Shown here: piece after piece, positions 1 to 9,663 of the stretch
How the letters are laid out: each line of letters opens with the position of its first letter
Position numbering within the stretch: position 1 is the stretch's first letter
Origin: an uncultured Gilliamella sp.
GTDB lineage: Bacteria; Pseudomonadota; Gammaproteobacteria; Enterobacterales; Orbaceae
Length of the DNA stretch: 64,000 bases
Reading direction: 5' to 3'
NCBI GenBank assembly: GCA_945276085.1
Contig: CALYPO010000001.1
Location: 62,001 to 126,000, forward strand
Notes under the pieces: generated by a model
What the model was told of the DNA's origin: nothing
Seen by the model: only the letters and a program-made list of their open reading frames with translations
Database searches by the model: none
Program-made: the position numbers and the translations under genes

Positions 1-483
1 TTCTTGTTCGGGTTTAGAGGGTTTATTTAACACATAACCAACAACTTTATTTTTGTCACCCGGATGACCAATACCAATTCTGAGACGATAAAAATTTAAA
101 TTATTACCTAATTTGCTGGCAATATCTTTTAAACCATTATGACCGCCATGACTACCACCAAATTTAAATTTAGCAATACCTGGGTTAAGATCCAGTTCAT
201 CATGAGCGACTAAAATTTCTTCTGGTTTAATTTGATAAAAAGTTGCTAGTGCCTGTACCGCTTTACCACTTAAATTCATAAACGTAGTAGGGACTAATAA
301 TCTCACGTCATGACCACCAATGTTTATTCTAGCTGTATAGCCAAAAAATTTAGCTTCATTTTTTAAAGATTGATGATATCGTTCAGCTAAAAGATCAACA
401 AACCATGCACCTGCATTATGGCGAGTTGCGGCATATTCATTTCCAGGATTGGCAAGTCCTACAATAAGTTTTATCGTTGTCAT
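1..483 (-). CDS. pth: Peptidyl-tRNA hydrolase (partial, C-terminus outside the window)
   Basis: Cytoplasmic esterase that frees tRNA from prematurely released peptidyl-tRNA. The ATG is at 481-483 and the frame is open to the window edge, giving 161 of roughly 195 residues. The translation begins [17 protein letters not shown] and has the family signatures GLANPG..YA.TRHN, a TFMN..G segment, HDELD and the GGHNGLK..... region, which carry the catalytic Asn, His and Asp. It lies downstream of prs on the same strand but is separated from it by a hairpin terminator, so it probably has its own promoter. The missing C-terminus is due only to the window boundary. Confidence 0.95.
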   Translation of the reverse strand, partial: MTTIKLIVGLANPGNEYAATRHNAGAWFVDLLAERYHQSLKNEAKFFGYTARINIGGHDVRLLVPTTFMNLSGKAVQALATFYQIKPEEILVAHDELDLNPGIAKFKFGGSHGGHNGLKDIASKLGNNLNFYRLRIGIGHPGDKNKVVGYVLNKPSKPEQE

Positions 484-511
484 AATATTGGGATTATTTA
501 CTGATTTTTTT

Positions 512-541
512 TAGAAAAAAGCCCCAATATAAAGGGGCTTG
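512..541 (-). terminator. Rho-independent terminator of prs
   Basis: A GCCCC/GGGGC stem (arms at 521-525 and 534-538, extended by flanking A/T pairs) with an 8-nt loop is followed, on the minus strand, by a run of T. It sits 20 bp beyond the prs stop codon and just before pth. Confidence 0.85.
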
Positions 542-561
542 TCGTTCAATAATAAAATAAA

Positions 562-1509
562 TTATTGATGGAACATCGCTGAAATTGACTCTTCGTTACT
601 AATACGACGAATAGCTTCAGCAAGCATTCCAGATAGTGTTAATTGACGTACATTTTTTAATGCTTTTACTTCAGCAGTTAACGGAATGGTGTCACAAACA
701 ACTATTTCATCAATGGCAGAATTTTTAATATTGGTGACGGCTTTACCTGAAAAGATTGGATGCGTTGCATAAGCATAAACGCTTTTAGCACCACGCGCTT
801 TTAATGCATCCGCCGCTTTACAAAGTGTACCGGCTGTATCAATCATATCATCAACTAAAATACAATCTCTATCAGCAACATCACCGATGATATTCATCAC
901 TTCCGCTTCATTAGCACGTTGACGACGCTTGTCGATAATAGCCATATCAGTATCATTTAAAAGTTTTGCAATCGCACGAGCACGTACCACACCACCAATA
1001 TCAGGCGATACGACAATCGGACGTTCAAACTCGCGTTGTAACATATCTTCTAAAATAACCGGGCTACCAAATACGTTATCTACAGGTACATCAAAAAAAC
1101 CTTGAATTTGCTCTGCATGAAGATCAACGGTTAATACCCTATCAACACCAACTGTTGATAAAAAGTCAGCAACAACTTTAGCTGTAATAGGCACTCGCGC
1201 TGAACGTACACGACGATCTTGCCTTGCATAACCAAAATAAGGAATAACCGCCGTGATACGACCAGCAGATGCACGACGCATTGCATCGATCATGACTAAT
1301 AATTCCATTAGGTTATCATTGGTAGGCGCACAAGTTGATTGAATAATAAAAACATCTTCACCACGGACGTTTTCGTTAATTTGTACATTTACTTCTCCAT
1401 CGCTAAAACGACTAACAACAATATCACCAAGAGAAGTATAAAGACGATTAGCTATACGTTTTGCCAGCTCCGGTGTAGCATTACCAGCAAAAAGCTTCAT
1501 ATCAGGCAC
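562..1509 (-). CDS. prs: Ribose-phosphate pyrophosphokinase
   Basis: Makes PRPP from ribose 5-phosphate and ATP for purine, pyrimidine, NAD, histidine and tryptophan synthesis. The 315 residues match the E. coli length and most of its sequence, including the ATP-loop region YARQDRR, the flexible-loop KRR and the PRPP-binding [15 protein letters not shown] (the motif usually reads DTGGT; here an Ala replaces the first Gly). The start is GTG (GTG CCT GAT ATG), as in E. coli, supported by GAGGA six bases upstream. It is transcribed divergently from trmB and ends in its own terminator. Confidence 0.98.
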   Translation of the reverse strand: MPDMKLFAGNATPELAKRIANRLYTSLGDIVVSRFSDGEVNVQINENVRGEDVFIIQSTCAPTNDNLMELLVMIDAMRRASAGRITAVIPYFGYARQDRRVRSARVPITAKVVADFLSTVGVDRVLTVDLHAEQIQGFFDVPVDNVFGSPVILEDMLQREFERPIVVSPDIGGVVRARAIAKLLNDTDMAIIDKRRQRANEAEVMNIIGDVADRDCILVDDMIDTAGTLCKAADALKARGAKSVYAYATHPIFSGKAVTNIKNSAIDEIVVCDTIPLTAEVKALKNVRQLTLSGMLAEAIRRISNEESISAMFHQ

Positions 1510-1775
1510 GAGAAATCCTCAAGCATGTTATAATGATTACTTATACGTAATCGGTTAAATCGGGGTAATAATTATATAATCATTTACAGAGTATGCTCAA
1601 CCACATTATAAAAATTTATTCAAAAATTTTTATATGTATCACAATAATAAATAGAAAAACATATCAATAATATGTTTTCTTGAAGTGAATCAAAAATCAG
1701 TTAAACTACTTTCTAATTATAAACCTTAATGAGTAAACAAATTTGGCAAACCGCAACACAAAAATAGACAACGTG

Positions 1776-2480
1776 ATGAATGAACAATCCATGATAAATA
1801 ACAATGAAAATATTAAATCAAAACGAACTATTCGAAGTTTTGTATTACGACAAGGTCGTTTAACTAAAGGCCAGCAACAAGCATTAGAGAATTTATGGCC
1901 TGTATTTGGTATTGACTATAATCCAAACGTTACTATAGGTTCAAATAATAACAAACCCTTTGTGTTAGAAATTGGTTTTGGTATGGGGGCATCATTGGTT
2001 GAAATGGCCAAAAATGCGCCGACTAAAGATTTTTTGGGGATTGAAGTGCACAAACCTGGAGTGGGTGCTTGTTTGATGGCGATTGAAGAAAACCAATTAT
2101 CTAACCTAAAAGTCATGTGTCATGATGCCGTTGAAGTCTTGAATAATATGATAGCAGATCACTCGCTTGATAAGGTGCAAATTTATTTTCCCGACCCTTG
2201 GCATAAAGCAAGACATAATAAACGTAGAATTATTCAACCTGAATTTGTGCAATTAATACAAAGAAAATTAAAGGTTGGCGGTATGTTACATCTTGCTACC
2301 GATTGGCAACATTATGCCGAACATATGCTTGAAGTATTAACTCAAGCAGAAGGTTTTAAGAATTTATCATCAACGGGTGATTATATTCCCAGACCAGAAG
2401 ATAGGCCAATTACTAAGTTTGAAAAAAGAGGTCAAAATTTAGGGCACGGGGTTTGGGACTTACAATTCATAAAAAAATAG
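1776..2480 (+). CDS. trmB: tRNA (guanine-N7-)-methyltransferase
   Basis: SAM-dependent enzyme that makes m7G46 in the variable loop of tRNAs. The core [13 protein letters not shown], the SAM site [11 protein letters not shown], the [14 protein letters not shown] signature and the C-terminal GHGVWDL are all present. The start is uncertain. A TTG at 1743 would give 245 residues; ATG 1776 gives 234, closer to the usual 239, and ATG 1791 is also possible. None has a good ribosome binding site. I chose 1776 on family length. It is followed 18 bp later by nfsA. Confidence 0.93.
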   Translation: MNEQSMINNNENIKSKRTIRSFVLRQGRLTKGQQQALENLWPVFGIDYNPNVTIGSNNNKPFVLEIGFGMGASLVEMAKNAPTKDFLGIEVHKPGVGACLMAIEENQLSNLKVMCHDAVEVLNNMIADHSLDKVQIYFPDPWHKARHNKRRIIQPEFVQLIQRKLKVGGMLHLATDWQHYAEHMLEVLTQAEGFKNLSSTGDYIPRPEDRPITKFEKRGQNLGHGVWDLQFIKK

Positions 2481-2498
2481 TTATATAAAGGAGCCATT

Positions 2499-3224
2499 AT
2501 GCAAAACCAAACAATTGATTTAATTTGTCAGCACCGTTCAATTCGTGCTTATAAATCCACCCCCTTAACTCAAGCGCAAATTGATACAATTGTTACAGCT
2601 GCACAATCGGCTTCAAGTTCTAATTTTTTACAATGCGCTACGATAATTCGTATTACTGATAGTGACAAACGTGAAAAACTTGCTCACTACACAGGCGATC
2701 AGTGCTATGTTAAACAAGCACCCGAATTTTGGGTATTTTGCGCTGATTTCAATCGACACTTTCAAATTGATCCAACAATCCCCCTTGAAAGAGCAGAACA
2801 ACTTTTAGTTGGCTGCATTGAAACTGCGATCATGGCACAAAATGCAGTGATTGCAGCTGAATCTTTAGGCTTAGGCATAGTTTATATTGGTGGCTTACGT
2901 AATAATATTGATAACGTTACAGAATTATTAGCCATCCCTAAATATGTTTTGCCTCTTTTTGGGTTATGCATTGGCTATCCAGACCAGCACCCTGAAATAA
3001 AGCCAAGACTTCCTAAGCCTTTGGTATTTTTTGAAAATCAATATCAATCAATAGATAAAACTCTATTGGCACAATACGATACACAAATGAATGATTATTA
3101 CAATCACCGTAGTACCCATCAAAAAACAGGTGGTTGGAGTGATAAAATTGCCGAAACGATTATAAATGGGCAACGAAGTTTTATTTTAGATTATCTACAC
3201 AAGCAAGGTTGGATCACAAAATGA
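2499..3224 (+). CDS. nfsA: Oxygen-insensitive NADPH nitroreductase / flavin reductase (NfsA type)
   Basis: FMN-containing reductase of nitroaromatics and quinones, using NADPH with two-electron transfer. The 241 residues match NfsA length. The N-terminal HRSIRAYK, the SSSN(F)LQ segment, the central GLGIVYIGGLRNN loop and the LCIGYP motif are NfsA/FRP signatures that contact FMN. The ATG at 2499 has a strong AAGGAG ribosome binding site. The stop overlaps the next gene's start (ATGA), so the two are probably translationally coupled. Confidence 0.9.
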   Translation: MQNQTIDLICQHRSIRAYKSTPLTQAQIDTIVTAAQSASSSNFLQCATIIRITDSDKREKLAHYTGDQCYVKQAPEFWVFCADFNRHFQIDPTIPLERAEQLLVGCIETAIMAQNAVIAAESLGLGIVYIGGLRNNIDNVTELLAIPKYVLPLFGLCIGYPDQHPEIKPRLPKPLVFFENQYQSIDKTLLAQYDTQMNDYYNHRSTHQKTGGWSDKIAETIINGQRSFILDYLHKQGWITK

Positions 3225-4372
3225 GTAACTCGCATTACCAATTGGAGAAAGTTGTTATACTAAGTCGTCATGGTATTCGTACAGCTTTACAAAATACCCT
3301 AGAATTTATTGATCAAGCTACCCCCTATCAATGGCCCAAATGGGACCATCCTTATGGTTATCTAACAACCAGAGGAGGAGCATTAGAAGTCTATTTTGGT
3401 CACTACCTGTCACAATGGTTAGAAAAACACAACATCAAAATAACCAATAATAGTCATGACTTGTTTGTCTATGCCAATAGCTTACAAAGAACCGTTGCGA
3501 CAGCACAGTTCATTGTAGCCGGCGCCTACGCTGGTTGTGATATAACTATCAATCATAAATACCCTATTGAAAGAATGGATCCAATTTTCGATCCAAGTTT
3601 AGAAGAAGATTCAGCACAATTTAAGCAAGCCGTTTTACGTGATATCGAGCAAGCAGATAAGGCTCAATCAATTTTTAAAAACTTAGCGCCGGCTTATCAA
3701 ATTTTGTCTGATATACTCGATTACAAACAATCTGAGCTATACAAACAATATCAGTGTGAATTAGCCGATATCCCATTAGAACTCTATTTTAAAAAGAATG
3801 AAGAGCCAGCGTTATTGGGTGCCTTAGCTGTTGGCATTAGTGTCGTTGATTCTTTTTTATTGCAATATTATTCAGCGTTCCCTAAAAATCAAATTGCATG
3901 GGGTAAAATTGATAGCTTAGAGCAGTGGCAACAAATTGTGCAGATTCGTAATCAGTACATTAACTTAATTTGCCACACCAAAACACTCGCTACACGCGCA
4001 GCAGCCAAATTGATCAATATGATTGATGATCTTATGCAGCAACAATATACGGTCAATTTATTAGTCGGCCATGATAGTACAATCGCATCACTATTAGGCG
4101 CTTTAGATTTTGAAGAGTATCAACTACCTCATCAATATGAAACCACTCCTATTGGTGGTAAAGTAATTTTTCAACGCTTCAAACACTCGCTAACAGGCAA
4201 GCATTATTTTAAAGCTGAATATGTTTATCAAAGTTTTGAACAACTTTATACAGGACAAGCGCTCGATATCAATAATCCACCTGAACATTTTCAGCTAAAA
4301 CTCAAAAATGCATCACTCAACTCTGATGGGTTTTATGATTGGAGCGATTTTGAAAAACGTATCCATGTTTAA
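3221..4372 (+). CDS. Histidine acid phosphatase, glucose-1-phosphatase (Agp)-like, no signal peptide
   Basis: Branch-2 histidine phosphatase. The N-terminal SRHGIRTAL carries the nucleophilic His (Agp has SRHNLRAPL), and VGHDSTIASLLGALDF supplies the His-Asp pair. Long blocks such as ANSLQRTVATAQF, LTT(R/K)GG.LEVY.GHY and TPIGGKV(I)FQR match E. coli Agp, so I read it as an Agp relative hydrolysing sugar phosphates. Unlike periplasmic Agp it starts directly at the catalytic core. ATG 3221 overlaps the nfsA stop, and reading upstream in frame gives no start or hydrophobic leader. It is therefore probably cytoplasmic, which is unusual for this family. Confidence 0.82.
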   Translation: MSNSHYQLEKVVILSRHGIRTALQNTLEFIDQATPYQWPKWDHPYGYLTTRGGALEVYFGHYLSQWLEKHNIKITNNSHDLFVYANSLQRTVATAQFIVAGAYAGCDITINHKYPIERMDPIFDPSLEEDSAQFKQAVLRDIEQADKAQSIFKNLAPAYQILSDILDYKQSELYKQYQCELADIPLELYFKKNEEPALLGALAVGISVVDSFLLQYYSAFPKNQIAWGKIDSLEQWQQIVQIRNQYINLICHTKTLATRAAAKLINMIDDLMQQQYTVNLLVGHDSTIASLLGALDFEEYQLPHQYETTPIGGKVIFQRFKHSLTGKHYFKAEYVYQSFEQLYTGQALDINNPPEHFQLKLKNASLNSDGFYDWSDFEKRIHV

Positions 4373-4402
4373 TGCTAAAAAGTATAAATAACCTTAGTGC
4401 CC

Positions 4403-4434
4403 ATTCCGCCAACAAAATTGGCGGAATAGTTTTA
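4403..4434 (+). terminator. Hairpin terminator after the Agp-like gene
   Basis: A perfect 9-bp inverted repeat (ATTCCGCCA at 4403-4411, TGGCGGAAT at 4419-4427) with a 7-nt loop is followed by AGTTTTAT. The T tract is short, so termination may be only partial. Confidence 0.6.
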
Positions 4435-4741
4435 TCAAGCCATAGCTAACTTTAACGTTTATAGTTATGTTAATTGCTCTATTGATAAACTTTATAAAAT
4501 CACGCAATAAAATAAAAATATATGCACAAACAAAACTAATTGAAAATTGCATATTATATTAGCTCACTCAACGGATTATTTATAATTTCCATCAAAAATT
4601 TTTTATCAATCGTCTAAAATGGCATACCTAAAAACTAACAACAAATAATCTATTTTTGATTTAGTTACGGTTCATATTTCTTAAAATCACTCAATTTTTG
4701 ACTTGATAAAGATCTTTACCTTAATTAACCTGTTTTAAAAA

Positions 4742-4757
4742 TGTAACCGATATCATA
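4742..4757 (+). promoter_or_regulatory. GalR-like operator O1 (distal)
   Basis: TGTAACCGATATCATA fits the GalR/GalS type TGTAAnCGnTTnCA except at one inner base. It lies about 243 bp upstream of the predicted start of transcription, where it could act as an auxiliary looping site. Confidence 0.6.
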
Positions 4758-4924
4758 AAAGCACAATTTTAAGTCATAACTAATTTTATCATAGTTGAAA
4801 AAATTCAGTTTAATGAAAATAGCCACTATTTTTCTATAAATAACAGCATGTATAAACTCAGATTTAGCATTAATACAACATTCAAAAAAACTTAATGATG
4901 CAATGTAACTAATTTATAAAATAA

Positions 4925-4940
4925 TGTAATCGATTTCATA
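4925..4940 (+). promoter_or_regulatory. GalR-like operator O2 (external)
   Basis: TGTAATCGATTTCATA matches the GalR operator pattern TGTAAnCGnTTnCA at all fixed positions. Its centre (4932.5) is 19 bp upstream of the CRP-site centre, the same spacing as galOE to CRP in E. coli (from memory -60.5 and -41.5). Confidence 0.72.
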
Positions 4941-4943
4941 AAA

Positions 4944-4959
4944 TGTTATCTAGATCACT
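4944..4959 (+). promoter_or_regulatory. CRP-like site
   Basis: TGTTATCTAGATCACT resembles TGTGA-N6-TCACA with one mismatch in each half. Its centre is 41.5 bp upstream of the start site implied by the -10 element, the class II activator position. Confidence 0.62.
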
Positions 4960-4977
4960 TTTTTGGAAAAAATAAGA

Positions 4978-4986
4978 TGATATTAT
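4978..4986 (+). promoter_or_regulatory. Extended -10 promoter of lacY-galETKM
   Basis: TGATATTAT is an extended -10 (TGn followed by TATTAT) with no good -35, as expected for a CRP-dependent promoter. Transcription would start near 4993. Confidence 0.6.
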
Positions 4987-5022
4987 CCTTAAAAACAGAT
5001 GGCTTTTTGTACTTACTTTTAA

Positions 5023-5038
5023 TGTAAACGATATGCAA
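5023..5038 (+). promoter_or_regulatory. GalR-like operator O3 (internal)
   Basis: TGTAAACGATATGCAA has the left half-site TGTAAACG intact and a weaker right half. It lies about +38 relative to the predicted start site and 98 bp from O2, an arrangement that would allow a repression loop like galOE-galOI. Confidence 0.6.
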
Positions 5039-5077
5039 ATAACGTGTTCATTGAAAGATTAGCAAAGGAAGTTGATT

Positions 5078-6385
5078 ATGAATCAAAAAATAACCTCATC
5101 CCTTTATAATAAAAATTACTGGGTATTTACGCTTTACTTTTTCCTTTATTTTTTCATTATGGGGGCCTATTCGCCATTTTTTCCTGTATGGTTAAAAATG
5201 AATGGGTTAGATCAAGCCGAAACAGGATATGTGTTCTCATTTATTTCATTATTTGCGCTTCTTTTTCAACCTTTCTTTGGGTTAATCTCGGATAAACTCG
5301 GATTAAAAAAACATCTATTGTGGATTATCACATTACTATTAGTTCTATTTGGCCCCTTTTTTATTTTTGTATTGGGACCACTACTTCAATTTAACGTTAC
5401 TTTAGGTGCTATAGTTGGGGGACTTTATCTGAGTGTGGCATTTAATTGTGGTTCACCATCAATAGAAGCCTTGGTTGAAAAAATCAGTCGACGAAGTGGA
5501 TTTGAATTTGGTCGATGCCGTATGTTTGGTTGTTTTGGTTGGGCAATTTGTGCTTCATTTGTTGGTATTATGATTTCAAAAGATATCAATGCGGTTTACT
5601 GGTTATGTTCAGGTTTTGCAATTATCTTATTGTTTTTAGTTAAAATAGCCGATCCAGCCAAAACAACAACGACCGACGTTGTTGAACAAATGGGACTTAA
5701 TAAACCAGAACCGTTCAATTTGAAACTTGCGTTTAACTTACTTAGCATGAGTAAAACATGGTATTTTATGCTTTATATTATCGGTGTTGCCTGTACTTAT
5801 GATGTGTTTGATCAGCAATTTGCTAACTTTTTCACTTCATTTTTCAAAAGCGAACAAGTGGGCCGTGAAGCGTTTGGTTATGTCACAACGCTTGGGGAAT
5901 TTTTAAATGCGACTGTTATGTTTTTTGCACCAATTATTGTCATGAAGATCGGTAGCAAAAATACTTTATTAATAGCTGGAGCGATTATGTCGATTCGTAT
6001 AACCGGTTCAGCATTTGCAACTAACGCAATTGAAGTTGTTATTTTAAAAACATTACATATGTTCGAAGCGCCATTATTATTGGTTGGTGCATTTAAATAT
6101 ATTACTAAACACTTTCCTATTCGATTATCAGCAACAGTTTATTTAATTGCATTTTGTTTTGCAAAACAACTCTCTATTATGTTTATGTCCACCTTTGCAG
6201 GTCTAATGTATGTTAAAATTGGCTACGAAGGCACGTATTTAGTCCTTGGCGCAATCGCATTAAGTTTTACATTGATTTCGTCATTCACTTTATCTGGACG
6301 CGGTCCTTGGGATATCTTTAAAAGACTAAACAGTGAACAAAATAAAGATCAACAAGAACTCAACAAAAATATAACATTAGATTAA
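5078..6385 (+). CDS. lacY: Galactoside:H+ symporter, LacY-type
   Basis: Twelve-helix MFS_5 sugar:proton symporter of the inner membrane. It is close to E. coli LacY through the whole chain and keeps the mechanistic residues: the Glu in EALVEK (E126), the second Arg of FEFGRCR (R144), the Glu of GEFLNA (E269), the Arg of MSIRITGS (R302), and Lys, His and Glu in ILKTLHMFE (K319, H322, E325). An in-frame TTG exists at 5072, but ATG 5078 has AAGGAAG at ideal spacing. It is the first gene of the galactose operon, nine bases before galE. No lacZ is in the window, so the substrate could be lactose, melibiose or another galactoside whose hydrolase is elsewhere. Confidence 0.93.
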   Translation: MNQKITSSLYNKNYWVFTLYFFLYFFIMGAYSPFFPVWLKMNGLDQAETGYVFSFISLFALLFQPFFGLISDKLGLKKHLLWIITLLLVLFGPFFIFVLGPLLQFNVTLGAIVGGLYLSVAFNCGSPSIEALVEKISRRSGFEFGRCRMFGCFGWAICASFVGIMISKDINAVYWLCSGFAIILLFLVKIADPAKTTTTDVVEQMGLNKPEPFNLKLAFNLLSMSKTWYFMLYIIGVACTYDVFDQQFANFFTSFFKSEQVGREAFGYVTTLGEFLNATVMFFAPIIVMKIGSKNTLLIAGAIMSIRITGSAFATNAIEVVILKTLHMFEAPLLLVGAFKYITKHFPIRLSATVYLIAFCFAKQLSIMFMSTFAGLMYVKIGYEGTYLVLGAIALSFTLISSFTLSGRGPWDIFKRLNSEQNKDQQELNKNITLD

Positions 6386-6394
6386 GGTTTTAAC

Positions 6395-7411
6395 ATGAAA
6401 ATATTAGTAACAGGTGGTTGCGGGTATATTGGAAGTCATACATGTGTACAATTAATTCAATCAGGATACACACCGATTGTCATTGATAACCTATTCAACA
6501 GCAAAGCTTCGGTATTAGATAGAATTAAACAAATTACTGGGCATAGTGTCAGTTTTTATCATGGTGATATCTGTGACCAACAATTATTAGAAAAAATATT
6601 TGCTGAGCATGATATTCAAGCAGTTATCCATTTTGCTGGACTAAAAGCCGTGGGGGAATCGGTATACAAACCGCTTGAATATTATGAAAACAATGTCTAT
6701 GGCAGTATTGTGTTAATGAAAGCAATGCGAGCTGCGGGTGTAAAACAGTTAATATTTAGTTCGTCAGCAACCGTATACGGTGAACTCGCACCAGTTCCCT
6801 ATGTCGAGACATTACCACAAGGTTTACCAAGTAGCCCGTATGGAAAAAGTAAATTAATGGTTGAACAATGTATGATGGATTTAGCTGTTGCTGAACCAGA
6901 CTGGTCATTAACTTTATTACGTTACTTTAATCCTGTTGGCGCACATCCAAGCGGATTAATGGGTGAAGATCCACTCGGTATTCCCAATAACCTAATGCCT
7001 TATATCACCCAAGTTGCTGTAGGAAAACGTGAGTCACTTGCTGTTTTTGGTAATAATTACCCGACAAAAGATGGCACTTGTGTTCGTGACTTTATTCACG
7101 TAGTCGATTTAGCTGATGGACATATCGCTGCACTTAAAGCTGACCAACATAAAGCAGGTGTACATATTTATAATTTAGGTTCAGGTATTGGCTATAGTGT
7201 CTTAGAAGTTATTAAAGCTTTTGAAAAAGCCTCTGGTAAACCACTCAATTGGCACTTTGCTCCTAAACGTGCAGGTGATTTACCCGCATTTTGGGCTGAC
7301 GCAAAAAAAGCAGAACAAATTTTAGGTTGGAAAACCAAATTAACACTTGATGATATGGTAAAAGACTCGTGGAATTGGCAATCACATAATCCACAAGGCT
7401 ATCCAGATTAA
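6395..7411 (+). CDS. galE: UDP-glucose 4-epimerase
   Basis: Interconverts UDP-galactose and UDP-glucose in the Leloir pathway and supplies UDP-galactose for surface glycans. It is a short-chain dehydrogenase fold with the NAD-binding GGCGYIG at residues 7-13, catalytic Ser124 in SSSAT, and Tyr149 and Lys153 in YGKSK, the same numbering as the E. coli enzyme. Length 338, the usual size. It lies between lacY and galT in one transcription unit. Confidence 0.98.
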   Translation: MKILVTGGCGYIGSHTCVQLIQSGYTPIVIDNLFNSKASVLDRIKQITGHSVSFYHGDICDQQLLEKIFAEHDIQAVIHFAGLKAVGESVYKPLEYYENNVYGSIVLMKAMRAAGVKQLIFSSSATVYGELAPVPYVETLPQGLPSSPYGKSKLMVEQCMMDLAVAEPDWSLTLLRYFNPVGAHPSGLMGEDPLGIPNNLMPYITQVAVGKRESLAVFGNNYPTKDGTCVRDFIHVVDLADGHIAALKADQHKAGVHIYNLGSGIGYSVLEVIKAFEKASGKPLNWHFAPKRAGDLPAFWADAKKAEQILGWKTKLTLDDMVKDSWNWQSHNPQGYPD

Positions 7412-7455
7412 ACCATATAGCATCAATCATAAGAAGAAAGATAAAAGAGGCAAAA

Positions 7456-8505
7456 ATGGCTATTTTTAATCCTGTTGATCACCCTCATCGTCGTTATAAC
7501 CCATTGACTAATCAATGGGTACTTGTCTCGCCACATCGAGCCAAACGACCTTGGCAAGGCCAGCAAGAAACATTAAATCAAGAACAAAAACCCTGTTACG
7601 ATCCAAACTGCTTTTTATGCCCTGGGAATAAGCGAGTGACGGGTGATATTAATCCTAACTATACTGGAACCTATGTTTTTACTAATGATTTTGCCGCATT
7701 AATGGTAGATACGCCAGAATCACCGCAAAGCCAAGATCCGTTATTCCAGATCCAAAGTGCTAAAGGTACTAGCCGCGTTATCTGTTTTTCGCCCGATCAC
7801 AGTAAAACACTTCCCGAACTCAATTTACCCGCTATTGAAGGCGTGATTAAAACTTGGATAAGTCAATTACAAGAACTGAGCCAACATTATCCTTGGGTAC
7901 AAATATTTGAAAACAAGGGTGCGGCAATGGGTTGCTCTAACCCACATCCACATGGACAAATTTGGGCCAATAGCTTTATCCCCAATGAAGTTGCGCGTGA
8001 AGACCTAAATATGCGCCATTATTTTGAAAAATATCACCAAAATTTATTAGTCGATTATGTGCAAAAAGAGTTAACGTTGGGTGAACGAATTGTGGTAGAA
8101 ACAGCACATTGGCTTGCCGTTGTCCCTTTTTGGGCCGTGTGGCCATTTGAAACACTATTATTACCCAAAACGCATATTGCGCAATTAACTCAGTTAAATA
8201 ATGACCAGCAAATAGATTTAGCTATTGCGCTCAAAAAACTAACAAGTCGCTACGATAATTTATTTCATTGTTCTTTTCCTTATTCAATGGGTTGGCACGG
8301 CGCACCATTTGTGGGGGATAACAATGATTATTGGCAACTACATGCACATTTTTATCCACCTTTGTTGCGTTCAGCGACGGTAAAAAAATTCATGGTTGGT
8401 TACGAAATGTTTGCCGAAGTGCAACGAGATTTAACCCCCGAACAAGCTGCCGAAAAACTGCGCAACGTAAGTGATGTGCATTATAAAGAGCAAAAGGATA
8501 AGTAA
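7456..8505 (+). CDS. galT: Galactose-1-phosphate uridylyltransferase
   Basis: Transfers UMP from UDP-glucose to galactose 1-phosphate. All catalytic and metal residues are visible at E. coli numbering: Cys52, Cys55, His115 and His164 for zinc, and nucleophile His166 in NPHPHGQIW. The second half has the [11 protein letters not shown] segment. Length 349. AGAGG precedes the ATG, and the TAA is directly followed by the galK ATG with no gap. Confidence 0.98.
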   Translation: MAIFNPVDHPHRRYNPLTNQWVLVSPHRAKRPWQGQQETLNQEQKPCYDPNCFLCPGNKRVTGDINPNYTGTYVFTNDFAALMVDTPESPQSQDPLFQIQSAKGTSRVICFSPDHSKTLPELNLPAIEGVIKTWISQLQELSQHYPWVQIFENKGAAMGCSNPHPHGQIWANSFIPNEVAREDLNMRHYFEKYHQNLLVDYVQKELTLGERIVVETAHWLAVVPFWAVWPFETLLLPKTHIAQLTQLNNDQQIDLAIALKKLTSRYDNLFHCSFPYSMGWHGAPFVGDNNDYWQLHAHFYPPLLRSATVKKFMVGYEMFAEVQRDLTPEQAAEKLRNVSDVHYKEQKDK

Positions 8506-9663
8506 ATGAAAGCATTAATTGATAGCACTACACAAGTATTTGAAAGCCAATTCGGTTATCAACCCGATACCTTTATACAAGCGCCAGGGCGCGTAAACTT
8601 AATTGGTGAACACACCGATTACAATGATGGTTTTGTTTTACCCTGCGCAATTAATTATCAAACAGTGATAAGTTGTCACAAACGTTCAGATAATATTATA
8701 CGTGTTATTGCTGTCGATTATGATAATCAACAAGACCAATTTTCTCTTGATTCGTCCATTGAAAAACATCCTGATTACCAATGGGCTAACTATGTGCGAG
8801 GTGTAATAAAACATCTTAAAAACTATACAAATGCTATCCATGGCGTCGATTGTGTCATTAGTGGCAATGTCCCCCAAGGTGCAGGTTTAAGCTCGTCAGC
8901 ATCACTTGAGGTTGCCGTCGGTAAAATGTTACAAGTCCTTTATCAGTTACCTTTTGATGGCACAAAATTAGCCTTAATTGGTCAAGAAGCTGAAAACCAA
9001 TTTGTCGGTTGTAATTGCGGCATTATGGATCAATTAATTTCGGCACTAGGACAAGCTCAACATGCACTATTAATTGATTGTCGTTCACTGACAACTAAAG
9101 CAGTGAAAATGCCCAACGATTTTGCTGTTGTCATTATTAATTCTAATATTAAACGGGGATTAGTTGATAGTGAATATAATACTCGTCGTAAACAATGCGA
9201 AGCGGCTGCAAAAGCACTAGGTGTTAAGGCATTACGTGATGCATCGTTAGCTGATCTTGAAAAAATTAAAACCACCTTAGATCCAACAGTATTTAAACGT
9301 GCACGCCATGTCATTACCGAAAATGAACGCACTGTTCAAGCGTCAAAAGCACTCGAAACCAAAGATTATAAATTATTATCTACATTAATGGCAGCAAGTC
9401 ATCATTCAATGCGTGATGATTTTGAAATTACGGTTCCTGCTATCGATTATCTTGTCGAAATTATTCATGATGTAATTGGCGAACAAGGTGGCGTTCGCAT
9501 GACTGGCGGTGGCTTTGGCGGCTGTGTGGTCGCACTGGTGGCAAAAGATAAAGTAAACAGTGTTAAAACAATCGTTAATGACAATTATTCTAAAAAGTTT
9601 GGTATTAAAGAAACAATTTATGTTTGTGAACCTAGTGAAGGAGCCCACGTTTTATGCCAATAA
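8506..9663 (+). CDS. galK: Galactokinase
   Basis: GHMP-family kinase that phosphorylates galactose at C1. The signatures are in order: [19 protein letters not shown] near residues 28-46, the ATP loop [13 protein letters not shown] around 125, and [12 protein letters not shown] near the C-terminus. Length 385 against 382 in E. coli. It starts immediately after the galT stop and overlaps galM by ten bases, so translation of the three genes is probably coupled. Confidence 0.98.
   Translation: MKALIDSTTQVFESQFGYQPDTFIQAPGRVNLIGEHTDYNDGFVLPCAINYQTVISCHKRSDNIIRVIAVDYDNQQDQFSLDSSIEKHPDYQWANYVRGVIKHLKNYTNAIHGVDCVISGNVPQGAGLSSSASLEVAVGKMLQVLYQLPFDGTKLALIGQEAENQFVGCNCGIMDQLISALGQAQHALLIDCRSLTTKAVKMPNDFAVVIINSNIKRGLVDSEYNTRRKQCEAAAKALGVKALRDASLADLEKIKTTLDPTVFKRARHVITENERTVQASKALETKDYKLLSTLMAASHHSMRDDFEITVPAIDYLVEIIHDVIGEQGGVRMTGGGFGGCVVALVAKDKVNSVKTIVNDNYSKKFGIKETIYVCEPSEGAHVLCQ

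Larger units (their letters stand above)
4373..5077. other. Regulatory intergenic region upstream of the lac/gal operon
   Basis: This 705-bp AT-rich stretch has no credible coding region. After the Agp-gene hairpin it holds three LacI/GalR-type operators (4742, 4925, 5023), a CRP-like site (4944) and an extended -10 element (4978-4986), listed separately. Confidence 0.75.

Noticed and set aside
1656..1678. Inverted repeat AAAACATAT/ATATGTTTT between prs and trmB, considered as a PurR operator
   Set aside because: It lacks the ACGCAAACGTTTGCGT pattern of PurR sites and is a low-complexity AT repeat; no regulator can be named.
1728..1766. Twelve-codon reading frame ([12 protein letters not shown]) overlapping the possible trmB TTG start
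   Set aside because: It has no ribosome binding site and no family match, and such short frames are expected by chance in AT-rich DNA. Noted only because it makes the TTG start of trmB less likely.
9057..9332. Antisense open frames inside galK and several other genes
   Set aside because: They lie entirely within well-identified genes, lack ribosome binding sites and show no recognisable domain.
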